Positions 12,001 through 20,875 of a stretch of 64,000 bases of DNA are shown here, piece by piece (within the stretch, counting starts at the first letter, position 1; each line of letters starts with the position of its first letter). The stretch is from contig NC_092359.1 in NCBI RefSeq assembly GCF_030848805.1, forward strand, positions 11,779,598 through 11,843,597. The letters run 5' to 3'. Both the position numbers and the translations under genes were made by a program. This DNA comes from Temnothorax longispinosus (lineage: Eukaryota > Arthropoda > Insecta > Hymenoptera > Formicidae). The notes below the pieces were generated by a model. That model ran no database searches, was not told where the DNA came from, and saw nothing but the letters and a program-made list of their open reading frames with translations.

Positions 12001-13554
12001 GAGCGCACTATGTGGACCTCGTCATCGGCAACCTGGGACACGTAGACATCGAATTCAACGTATTATTACACCTGGACACCGAAAACTATAAAGCGCACTA
12101 TCTGGACCTCGTCATCGGCAACCTGGGATACCTAGACATCGAATTCAAGCTTGATTCATAAGAATCGACTTAAAAATTCCCTAGCGGCACTTTCTGCCAA
12201 GCGTAGAGAACCTCCTTTTTCGGCAGCGGTGGTAATACGATGTAAGGATACGAAATCTCTCCAGATAAACATGAAGGAATTGACTCAATATATATTATAT
12301 AAGTATATACCTAATTTACCTAAAATACCTAAATAGAAATCTTACTCCTGACCGATAAGTCTATCGACCTAATTTCGAAATACGCGCGCGGTATCGAAAC
12401 TGGCGATACCTGCGCCGCCAGCGTCGAAAAAGTGAAAGTAACGTTTCTGATTATGACGTCATCATACAAGAACGTCGGCGTTAGAAGAAGTATACGTATC
12501 TTAAAAATAAATTTTCACATTTGGACTTTGCGTCGCAATATCTCCGCTCGTAGGGCACGTAGCGGAATATTATGAGAGAAACCCCCCCCTAATTGGACCC
12601 CAAGCTATCGATCAAGCCTACTTAGAACTTGATCCGTTCACTCGTTATCGAGATCTCAACATCTCGGGTACTCGCAACCCGTCGCGTCGCGTAAAAGAGT
12701 CACGGTCGGTCTCGCTCCGCGTGTACTTGGCGCGAGACACTACCGTGTCTCTTGATAAGCGATCTATATAAAAAAATGTAGAAGTTTTGAGGGAAGTTCA
12801 TTTGATGAGATATTAAAACCATTATTTTTTTTTCGTAAATTTAATAATGACAGTAAATAATAATCTTTTTGGAAAAATTTGAACTTATATATCTAAAAAG
12901 AAGTATTTTACATAATTAATATTTTATGTAACTAATGTTATTTTATTTGTGACGTGAAATAAAGCGAAAGACCGACTATCATATTCTTAATCCTGATTTT
13001 ATTTTGTGTAACTAATCATTCCGACATAATTACAGGCGTTGGCGAACAACATGCAGATACGCTGCAAGTGCCACGGTATGTCCGGGTCGTGTGAAGTAAA
13101 AACCTGCTGGAAAATCGTCCCGGATTTCCGGGTAATCGGTAAAACCCTGAAGGATCGTTTCAGGAACGCCGTATTGGTGACGCAGAGCAATCTGGGCGAA
13201 GTGATACCGTCGAACAGGATTCGCGGATCGCGTCGGAAGCAAAAGCAAAAGAAGCATCGCGGGGGCGGCGGCCGCAAGCGAAAACTCCGGGATCTTCCCA
13301 AACAGCTCTACTACTACCAGAAATCGCCGAATTTTTGCGAGCGGGACCCAACGATCGATATCGCTGGCACCGCGGGTCGTAGATGCAACAAGACCAGCAC
13401 CGGCGGCGACGGATGCGCTAGTCTGTGTTGCGGCAGAGGCTACAACGTGGTGCGACAGCGGCGAACGGAGCGGTGCAGATGCAAGTTTCACTGGTGCTGC
13501 TACGTACAATGTCAGAATTGCACGGTGGAGGAGTGGATCACGGTTTGCAAATGA
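813..13554 (+). CDS. Wnt10: Wnt10 secreted signalling protein (3 exons)
   Basis: Coding exons are 813-1125, 6351-6634 and 13036-13554. They join in phase with GT-AG introns and give about 371 aa, a normal Wnt length. An in-frame stop at 804-806 forces the start to ATG 813 or ATG 828; the second lies directly before a hydrophobic run (IIIILLPF), a plausible signal peptide. Family marks include the CHGMSGSC motif, whose first Ser (about residue 215) is the lipid-acylated Ser of the family, and the cysteine-rich end with FCERDPT, CNKTS, LCCGRGYN and FHWCCYVQC. The Wnt10 call rests on GLTKEQRELCHRNPDVT, GYRETAFAYAISAAG, the WKWGGCSHN block and the length of the insert before FCERDPT. Wnts are secreted and bind Frizzled/LRP receptors. 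Another Wnt subfamily is possible but less likely. Confidence 0.95.
1126..6350 (+). other. Wnt10 intron 1
   Basis: Large intron of 5.2 kb. GC-richer stretches near 1800-2900, 4050-4750 and 5500-5950 give open frames on both strands, but none has recognisable domains or a consistent coding pattern. It holds a long (TG)n tract. I see no gene in it; enhancers are possible but cannot be read directly. Confidence 0.6.
3229..3302. repeat. (TG)n microsatellite
   Basis: A pure TG dinucleotide run of about 74 bp in Wnt10 intron 1. Confidence 0.97.
6351..6634 (+). CDS. Wnt10: Wnt10 coding exon 2
   Basis: The exon starts after a TTACAG acceptor and ends at a GTAAGC donor. It encodes GYRETAFAYAISAAGVAHNV, the CSCD region and WKWGGCSHN, ending with HNNQAGRL, the typical Wnt helix before the lipid-modified hairpin. 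It adds 284 nt and leaves phase 0 for exon 3. Confidence 0.95.
6635..8286 (+). other. Wnt10 intron 2, proximal part
   Basis: Non-coding. A 33-bp segment containing AGAGAGAAAAGCATGGCGT is duplicated in tandem near 6796-6860. A GC-rich patch at about 7320-8040 contains a purine-rich GA tract. No gene is recognised. Confidence 0.55.
7641..7677. repeat. (GA)n tract
   Basis: Simple GA dinucleotide repeat, about 37 bp. Confidence 0.93.
8287..9667. mobile_element. Near-perfect 1.4-kb palindrome (foldback element)
   Basis: The left arm 8287-8913 is repeated as reverse complement in the right arm 9043-9667. The arms are about 625 bp each and differ at only a few positions. The spacer of about 130 bp holds a TG-rich stretch and a (CT)n run at about 8991-9045. 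Each arm carries several copies of a module containing CTCGAAAAAACCTAA, plus the sequence GGCGCTGCTAGA at the inner edge. No coding capacity is visible. It lies in Wnt10 intron 2. The near identity of the arms suggests recent formation or gene conversion. Confidence 0.9.
9713..10018. repeat. Two direct-repeat modules next to the palindrome
   Basis: Two copies (about 9713-9838 and 9885-10018) share, in order, AGGTATAATACTACCAC, TTTTTTTTCGAGGTAACAAC, CGTGTACTTGGCGC, a short inverted pair around TTTTTAAAAAAGG, and ATATCACGCCTTTTTGTAGT or close variants. CGTGTACTTGGCGC also occurs in the larger direct repeats near 10230 and 12720, which ties this block to the neighbouring element. Confidence 0.8.
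10020..12756. mobile_element. Composite element: direct repeats around a TIR-bounded satellite
   Basis: Direct repeats of about 245-290 bp lie at about 10020-10266 and 12468-12756. They share GCGTCGCAATATCTCCGCTC, AAGCTATCGATCAAGCC and CGTGTACTTGGCGCGAGA; the right copy has an extra segment of about 45 bp. Between them is a unit with inverted ends: TGCCGCTAGGGAATTTTTAA at about 10270 and its reverse complement ending at 12189. The interior is a 90-bp tandem array. No transposase, reverse transcriptase or other known domain is present, so it would be non-autonomous if mobile. It sits in Wnt10 intron 2 immediately after the foldback palindrome. Confidence 0.75.
10307..12150. repeat. 90-bp tandem repeat, about 3 inverted plus 17 direct units
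   Basis: The unit is 90 bp, equal to 30 codons, and most copies contain ATCGAATTCAA with an EcoRI site. Three units at about 10307-10600 run in the minus orientation. About 17 units from 10640 to 12150 run in the plus orientation, giving a head-to-head junction near 10600-10640. Translated in one frame the units read like VDLVIGNLGHLDIEF followed by a stretch ending DTENYEAHY, and two variants alternate, giving a 180-bp higher-order period. A 1-nt deletion near 11173 breaks this frame. Two open stretches result, about 190 and 319 codons. Other frames are also open, so coding is doubtful. Confidence 0.9.
13036..13554 (+). CDS. Wnt10: Wnt10 coding exon 3 with stop
   Basis: The exon starts after a TTACAG acceptor and ends at TGA. 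It encodes the CKCHGMSGSCEVKTCW acylation hairpin, a basic insert (KQKQKKHRGGGGRKRK) and the full cysteine-rich C-terminal domain ending WITVCK. The basic insert is lineage-variable among Wnts. Confidence 0.97.
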   Translation, partial: ALANNMQIRCKCHGMSGSCEVKTCWKIVPDFRVIGKTLKDRFRNAVLVTQSNLGEVIPSNRIRGSRRKQKQKKHRGGGGRKRKLRDLPKQLYYYQKSPNFCERDPTIDIAGTAGRRCNKTSTGGDGCASLCCGRGYNVVRQRRTERCRCKFHWCCYVQCQNCTVEEWITVCK

Positions 13555-14553
13555 GCTGAAACGTGAAATGAGGAAACGAAAAACAAAATATAAAAGTCTA
13601 AGACTGACGGAAAGCGAATTTTTTTTCTTCCCTTCCGCGATCGAGTTGACGAGAAAGATAAAGTGACACATCGTTGGTTCGATAAGAGAAGAAATTCGCT
13701 CCGGACATACGTCGAAGATGCGCGCACGACGAGGCTATTTGGTCACAAAAATCGATCAAGAGACACATAAGGAAGATTAATAATACGATTCTTATTGGAA
13801 CCAGGATTATCAGGCACAAATTTCTCCTGGACTATTACGATATCGGAGTACTTATCTGCTAACCACGAATCTCTGCGAATCTCTGCGAATGTACTAGGAA
13901 AGTAGTAATCTTTGTTAGCAAAATTAAATCGATTTCTATGAAGACCAAGGAGTCTTTAAACGCGATGATAATTATTGTAATTATAATTGAACAATGCAAT
14001 TTTTTACTTGTCAACATATTCGTCCTGTTTCAAAATAGTCTTTATGATAGAACAGTGTATTGATTGCACTTTTTCGAAAATTTATCTTAATTCTCATGGA
14101 GAAAGTACATTTTTATGCGGGATTTCTATGTTATCAAAAAGTCCAATCTTGGATTATGCGTAAGTAATTCTTGATGTAGCAAAAAGTTACGCGAAACACT
14201 GACTGACATAAATCGTGTTCTAGTAAACGTCGATTACGGAAATTATACTTCGACTTACCAATCAGCTACAAACGATTGGATTGAGTAACGAAGAAACATG
14301 AATCAATCGCAAAGGTCCAATCGCATTAGAAGAGATCTTGCGCAAGCAAAAACTATTCCGTAATGGCGTGAGTAATATAAAATGATCCATAGGCTAAGTA
14401 AACTTATAATTTATTTATAACAACGATCTATTTAATTAATATTTAATTTTATAACTTCTATGTTAACTGTAAAACCTCCAGCACAGTATTATTAGACGAA
14501 AGACGTGTCCTGTTTGACGGACACGATTGTACACAATTTAATAATGCGCGTAC

Positions 14554-14559
14554 AATAAA
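14554..14559 (+). terminator. Candidate Wnt10 polyadenylation signal
   Basis: This is the first AATAAA that I find after the Wnt10 stop codon, about 1.0 kb downstream. It would imply a 3' UTR of about 1 kb. Confidence 0.4.
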
Positions 14560-15042
14560 GAGAGTTCCTTCAAACAATACCCTATATTGTATCCATTTTC
14601 AGGTGTCTCGTCGAATTATTATGGCAGTTAATCCGAGTAACATTTTTATTTTTAGTTACTTCTTTCTGATTGCCTCCGAATCAGCGAAATATCTTTTGTT
14701 TTAAGACTATTAGGTACAACTAAATGCGCATTAGAATCTTGAAAAGATCTATGCCAATTCCATCTTTAGACGGAATAAAGCGCACTTAACTTAAGCCGCG
14801 GAATTAACAATCAAGGCTAATCGTCTTACCACGTCATTCCTAATCATACTTCTGTCTGACAACACGTTCGCACTACTACTGCCATCAACACTGCACTTAC
14901 TGCACGATGTCATCTAATTACTAGATGTAAATATCATACATATAAAGACATGCTATTAAAGTGATGGAAAAAAAACAAAGGAGTGTTAGCGTATGTTAAA
15001 AAACATACTATTTTATTGACTGACTCTACCAATAAATCTTAA

Positions 15043-16167
15043 CCCTAGAAAGGTAATGTGGGGTAATACGTTGCCCCACGCGAAATTCAAATTACGCCCC
15101 TGACTTAGGAAGGTTAGTTTTCATACCGAGACCCTAACTATAATTCAGTTTAATCATCCGGCAGTCGATCTCCGTCATTCAGCGAGTGCGTTAGATCCGT
15201 GCAGCAGGTGAAAACCGAAAAAAAAAAATCGTTTGGGGTAACGTATTACCCCCTTTGGCCGTTTACGTTCGACTTTTATCACAGTAAAATGTATTTCAGA
15301 TTTTTTGTGAAAATCGGTAACAAAAAATTATACACTTTATAGCACTCCCCGGATAATTCTACCCCTGTTTCATATATAATTGTTTAAGATTCAGTCAATT
15401 ATTTCATTTTTGCTGTTCTTGCACAGCAACTGATTAAAACTTTGTAAAGTTTTTGTGGAGTTAATTTTACTGTTTCCATATACTTTTATAACTTTTGACT
15501 ACCTTTCAAATAAATAATAATCGACAAAATCTGTTTTACTTTCCATTTCTTGCGATTTTTCCCATCCGACAGTTTTTCATCATTTCCTCTACTTCAGACG
15601 TTCAAAGAAATATGTTTTTTTTAAGAAACGAAAAAATCGCTTACATGCCCTTGAAGGTTGTCTATTCGTCTTTCAAAATCCGTTGGAATTTTTAAAATTG
15701 GTGAATTTTATGAAAAACTACAGCATTTTTTATAAAAATAGTCATTTTAGTCCAATTTTTGGTTCTTTTTCTTGTTTTTCGAAATTATTTTACTGTTTTT
15801 TTTTTTTACTACCGCAAATTGATGACTACTATCGTCTTCCCTATTAAAAAACAAACAAAATTATCCCTTTCTAAAAAAGGCATGGATAGTTTATTGTTGC
15901 CTCTTTTCCGCGATGCCGATTGGTTTTCTTGCTGCGCTTACTTCATTTGTAGCTGTCATTGTATATTTTGACAGTTGTGTATAATAGGGTTAATAGTGAA
16001 ATGTTAAAGATAAATAGCGCGCGCGTAGCGCGCGTCTGTAGTGTCTAGTCTATTAAAAAGTTGTCTAACAACAAATAGTAACATTATACACGCGGTACAA
16101 GTTTGGGGTAATTTATTACCCCGCTTGGCCTTTCACGTATGAGAAAATTCATGTTACCTCTCTAGGG
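15043..16167. mobile_element. piggyBac-like element with TTAA target duplication
   Basis: TTAA at 15039-15042 and again at 16168-16171 flank inverted ends CCCTAGAAAGGTAATGT and, as reverse complement, CCCTAGAGAGGTAACAT (15 of 17 matching). A CCCTAGAAAG start beside TTAA is the hallmark of piggyBac termini. Subterminal motifs GGGGTAATACGTTGCCCC, GGGGTAACGTATTACCCC and GGGGTAATTTATTACCCC are palindromic or nearly so and recur near both ends. The 1.1-kb interior is AT-rich with no intact transposase, so this is a non-autonomous or decayed copy. Confidence 0.85.
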
Positions 16168-17137
16168 TTAATCAATTAATCTTTTTGTATTAGTAAAGAA
16201 ATATTGAAACAGTTACCTTGATGATGTGTATATCTCATATCTAATTATGTCAATGCTTTTAATAGTTAATTATTTTGCATAAGAATATAATTACTACACC
16301 ATCTTTTCGTGTTGCACAGAAAATCCTTATAATTGCTCCAATCATATTCTGACTAATAGATTCAAATTTCTAACCATTCAATTCCGTGACTATATAGTCA
16401 CTATAAGTCAAATCACAATATAGATACGTCGATATCGTATGGATATTGTTTTTTTATCCTGATCGCTGATAAATCAAAATGTGAACAGTACAAGTTTTTT
16501 CATAAACCGGCAATCGGTCTTTCACAACAACTGATAGAACCGCGCAAAAAAAATGCTAGCGTAAAAGAGCGGCAAACCAATGTAAGTATCCAAACTAAAG
16601 GATATCTAATAATGGCCCAAAAGGTAAAAAGGAAGACCATATTGATTTTATATAAGACACAATAAACAGCGTGAGCGAAATAGAGCGAAAAAGTTCCATG
16701 ATTCACGTAACTCGTACGTGATCGGCACATAGATGACTCACTGAATCAAGCTAATTGCTCCAAGATAAATTGCTCCAAGATGAATACTCACGATAATTAA
16801 TTTCCGCAATATAGATACAACTTCATCTTTTATTACTATATAATAATAATAATATATATTCAATTACCTATTTTAGTTTATTATTATTTTATTACTCAAT
16901 TTCTTGCATTATCATATATTTCTATAATTTAATTTATTCCTTAACCTTAAAAGATTCACAATAAATCTTTTAATATTCAAACATCATGGATTGACACAAA
17001 CTACACAGATTATCGAGTTATTTTTGTCCTCAGCAAAAGAAAAGGTTAATTACTTTTTTATAAGCTCCGAGAGACATAAAACTTTTTTATAAGCTCCCGC
17101 GAATAACAAACTGCTAACTTAACGAGTATTAAGCAAA

Positions 17138-17587
17138 GTGGCAGTTATACGCATCCGCGATAAAACGTCGAAATCCAAGGAAACACTCGCGAAGCAAGAA
17201 GGAGTGGTAAGGCGCGCATCCGCATTAACCACTCAGTCCCGCGAACGGCGAGCGGCTCCCTTTGACGGCGACAGCGACCAGGACGATCCTGAAGAAGCCG
17301 CGATAAAGCGCATTAATCGCGCGCGCGCCGCCCTGAGAGATCTTTTTCCAGAGTACATCGAGATCCGAAGAATAAGACTAAAAGCAAACGTGCGCACGTA
17401 CGACGCAATCGTTTCTCTTACTTATTTGTCTTATTTATTTCCTTTTTTACTTACTTCATTATCGACTTGTAGTAATTATGCGCTTCCGCTACGCATAATA
17501 GACGCGTTTCATACGCGACGAAAAGTACACTGTTGGAAAATTTTTATAGTTATGTTAAAAAAGGTCCTTGTTAAAATTTTTGTGTAA
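17138..17587 (+). other. Unidentified GC-rich open frame
   Basis: An open frame of about 149 codons. The first 90 or so residues are charged (Arg, Glu and Asp rich), with DSDQDDPEEAAIKRINRARA suggesting a helical acidic-basic segment. Its GC content is clearly above the flanks. The frame then runs into the terminal sequence of a MITE at 17528, so the end is not native. I recognise no family. It could be a fragment of a mobile-element gene or chance. Confidence 0.2.
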
Positions 17588-17983
17588 AGTAATCAACACA
17601 TCATATACATGTGTAGATTTAACATATGCCTGCTATGTTAATTGAAATTAACAAATTTAAAATGTTAAAATAATTTAAAAAATATGTAGTAACACAATTT
17701 GAACGTATTTATTAAATGTGTTCAAATTTACAGAAAAAGAGTGTTGATTTTATCTTACAATTTTAACTTCAACATAAAAGTTATATTCATACGTATTGTA
17801 CACATAATTAACCTCAAATTACGACCAGAATTACATTTCCTTTCGGTTGAAATATTTTAACATAGTAGGTATCAGTGTTATACCATTTACACATCCATAT
17901 TACGTTAAATTAACACAAAAATTTAAGTGGACTGTTTGGGACATGTAATTTATGTTATATTTAACACAAACTTTCCAACTGTG
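17528..17983. mobile_element. MITE with TA target duplication
   Basis: Inverted ends CACTGTTGGAAAATTTT and, as reverse complement, CACAGTTGGAAAGTTTG are flanked by TA at 17526-17527 and 17984-17985. At 456 bp, without coding capacity and with a TA duplication, it suggests a Tc1/mariner-type non-autonomous element. Confidence 0.7.
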
Positions 17984-20145
17984 TATAATTCTTCAAAATA
18001 CAAATAAGTATTTTAGGCATTTCTCTGGTAAGAATTATTAAATTTCTATTTTTACAAAATTACACTACTTGTATTTATTTCATTATTAATGTGATAGAAG
18101 AATAATCTAATAAATATTAACTTTCTTTTATATTAAAAAAAAATAATGAAAAATGATTTTATGGCGTATATGTAATGACAAAAATGTATAATATTTATTG
18201 TTCTCTTATTTTCTTACTTTCAATAAGTGCTATATAAATAAATAAAAAAATTATGATTTCAGAGAGTATTATTCTAATTTTTCGGGTGACGATAAATGTA
18301 ATATTACCTAAGTATTAAACAATTATTTCTTCTCACGTGAATATTCTATGAATATAAAGATTAAGATATCTGCGAAAGATTAAGCGAAAGCGCTGGAAAG
18401 CACGCGGCGAATTTATTAAGTATCTCAACCCGATGAGCAATTTGAAAAGCCTGCGAGAAAGATGAGGGCGAGAAAAGGGGAGAGGACCAAAGATTATCCA
18501 TGCAGCCCAGACGCTTCTCGATAGAACTTAGAACGATCCTTATAACGATGAATGAAAGATAATATGGATTTCCAAGGGTGGTGTGGATGGGATAGTGAAA
18601 TGGTTGGATGGCAGTCTCGCAGTCTGGCGAGTGAAATCAATAAGCTAACAGGCTTGCTCGGAGTTAGACAGTTAGCTAATTAAGTCGGTATTATTGGATC
18701 ATGGAAGCCAAGCATCGCGCTCGCATCCCTCGCGCACTGCCACCCCATACGAATACGTCGTAGTACACTTAGTCGCGGCTGGCACTGCAAGGGTGAACGC
18801 CGCGGGGGCCTGTACGACCTGCTAGACGCGTTTTAATTAGAGGTGAATTCTGTCGCACGGGACGACTTGAGAGAGCGGCGTCTCTTACGTAAGTAAGTAC
18901 AATTTTCGCGCATCCTCTTCTCGTCGTCACCACGCCTACCGTATCGCGGACGCGAGAGTCGTGAAGAAAAGTCACGCATACACGAAAAATGATGAAGTCG
19001 AGGAGTGGCGGGTATGACGGCGAAGAGTAACGTGCGGATAGTGTAATCGGTACTTGGAATACTAAATAAAATGTGTCGCAATTGATCTTATTTAAGTTAT
19101 TTACGACACATGCAGGTAAACATTTTTATTCTTTCTACTAGAAAGAAGAAATTATGTAAAAGATCTCCTCTCTTTAATATTGTGTAAGATGAATGAAGTA
19201 AATATATTAACCATATTCCAACATGTATAACAACGTATTGTAGTTTCTATTCTCTAATTTTTTAAGTATATAGAAAACCTATAAAGAAAGTATTTTAATA
19301 ACTATAACGAGTGAAACAAAAAATATAACATCATTCGTAAAATGCATTCAATAGCAAGTGCTATTGAAGCAAAGTTGTCATATTTTGCTACAAAAATAGT
19401 AAGATATATATTAAGAGAGAAAAATTATTCATACGACTTTCGTGTGGCGATACACGAAAGTATTCATCTCTCATTTATAGGTTTCATAACAGGTTGTGTC
19501 CAAGCGAAGCAACATCGCATGTCCGTCGTATTGGCATTTCTGACATCGACATTGTTGAAACGAAAGAATGAAGTAAAGAAGAAAAAACCGAAGATGGGCC
19601 GAGATGGAGCCTCTCGCGACTCGCGCGAACCCAAAAAATACACCGGGAGGTTAAATATGTTACATGAGCTTCGGCGAAGAGAAGACCAAGCGACCAGGTT
19701 CTTGGTATAAATTAGCCCGCTGACGGAAATAGCGTACAATCGCCACAATTTTTCGAGACAAGAACGCGAGAATTGCAACACCTCAGGCTTGGACTCTACA
19801 AACAGGCTCTGATACTTTATCTGCCGAAAGCATCGATCGCTGGGAGTCTATAAAAGGAACAAGACGCGAAGCAAGAAAGGACTGCGTAAGAGTCCCGCCT
19901 TCGAGATGTACGCGTTTCTACGCCGCGAGTAGTTCGAACCGCAGCATGCGAAAAGACTTGACCCGTGTTCGCGGCGATTGCCTCATTGCGGATGCCCTGC
20001 ACCAAAAACGAAAGATAAGTACAATCTAAGCTACACAAAGGGAGAATTTTAGAAAAAGACGGAGAAAAAGCGACTTGGAAAATAAAACAAAGGACCAACT
20101 CGCGCTAACTTCGCGATACCTTAAAAAATTGATACGTCACTCGAG

Positions 20146-20875
20146 ACCTGTGTAAAATTAGCACCCCATTTTTTAAATTTTGAAATTCTAAAAGTTGTTC
20201 CGGATTGTTCTAGACTTGTTCGAAATTGTACCACAAAATCAAATTTTTTAAATAAAAATATTCGAGGAAAATTAATAACAACTATTTTCTGACCTGGCAC
20301 TCCATTTTTCGAAAATCGAATTTTTCAAGGTTGTTCCAGGTTGTTCTAGTTGTTCTAAACATTGTTCCAAAATATTAGTTTGATTGGTCAAAAACTAAGA
20401 AATATTAAAAAAAAAAATTTTTTTTGGAAATAACCGTTTTTGGCCATTTATTCGTAAACAAAATGACTTACAAAACTGTCGATTAGAACATATTTTTATA
20501 ACCGTGTTCTGACTTGTTCGCGGTTATAAATATGTTCTAAATCAACAGTTTTGTAAGTCATTTTATTTACGAATAAAATAGCCAAAAACTGTTATTTCCA
20601 AAATTTTTTTTTTCAATATCTTAAAGTTTTTGACCAATTAAACTAATATTTTGGAACAATATTTAGACCAACTAGAACAACCTAGAACAACCTTGAAAAG
20701 TTCGATTTTTGAAAAATAAGGCGCCAGGTTAGAAAATTGTTTTTATTAATTTTCCACAAACATTTTTATTTTAAAAATTTGATTTTCTGGAACAATTTAG
20801 AACAAGTCTAGAACAACCCGAAAGAACTTTTAGAATTTCAAAATTTAAAAAATGGGGTGCTAACTTTACACAGGT
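20146..20875. mobile_element. 730-bp foldback element with 9-bp target duplication
   Basis: The whole element is a long inverted repeat. It starts ACCTGTGTAAAATTAGCACC and ends with near-complementary sequence, with an axis near 20510. TCACTCGAG occurs at 20137-20145 and again at 20876-20884, giving a perfect 9-bp target duplication. Long terminal inverted repeats with a 9-bp duplication point to a Mutator-like or Foldback-like non-autonomous element. Arm motifs include repeated TTGTTC/GAACAA. No coding sequence is seen. Confidence 0.88.

Noticed and set aside
10307..12150. CRISPR-like array
   Set aside because: The units are contiguous 90-bp repeats without unique spacers, in a eukaryotic intron.
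13030..13671. 213-codon open frame on the minus strand opposite Wnt10 exon 3
   Set aside because: It is the antisense shadow of a GC-rich conserved coding exon; no domain, and the plus strand is clearly Wnt10.
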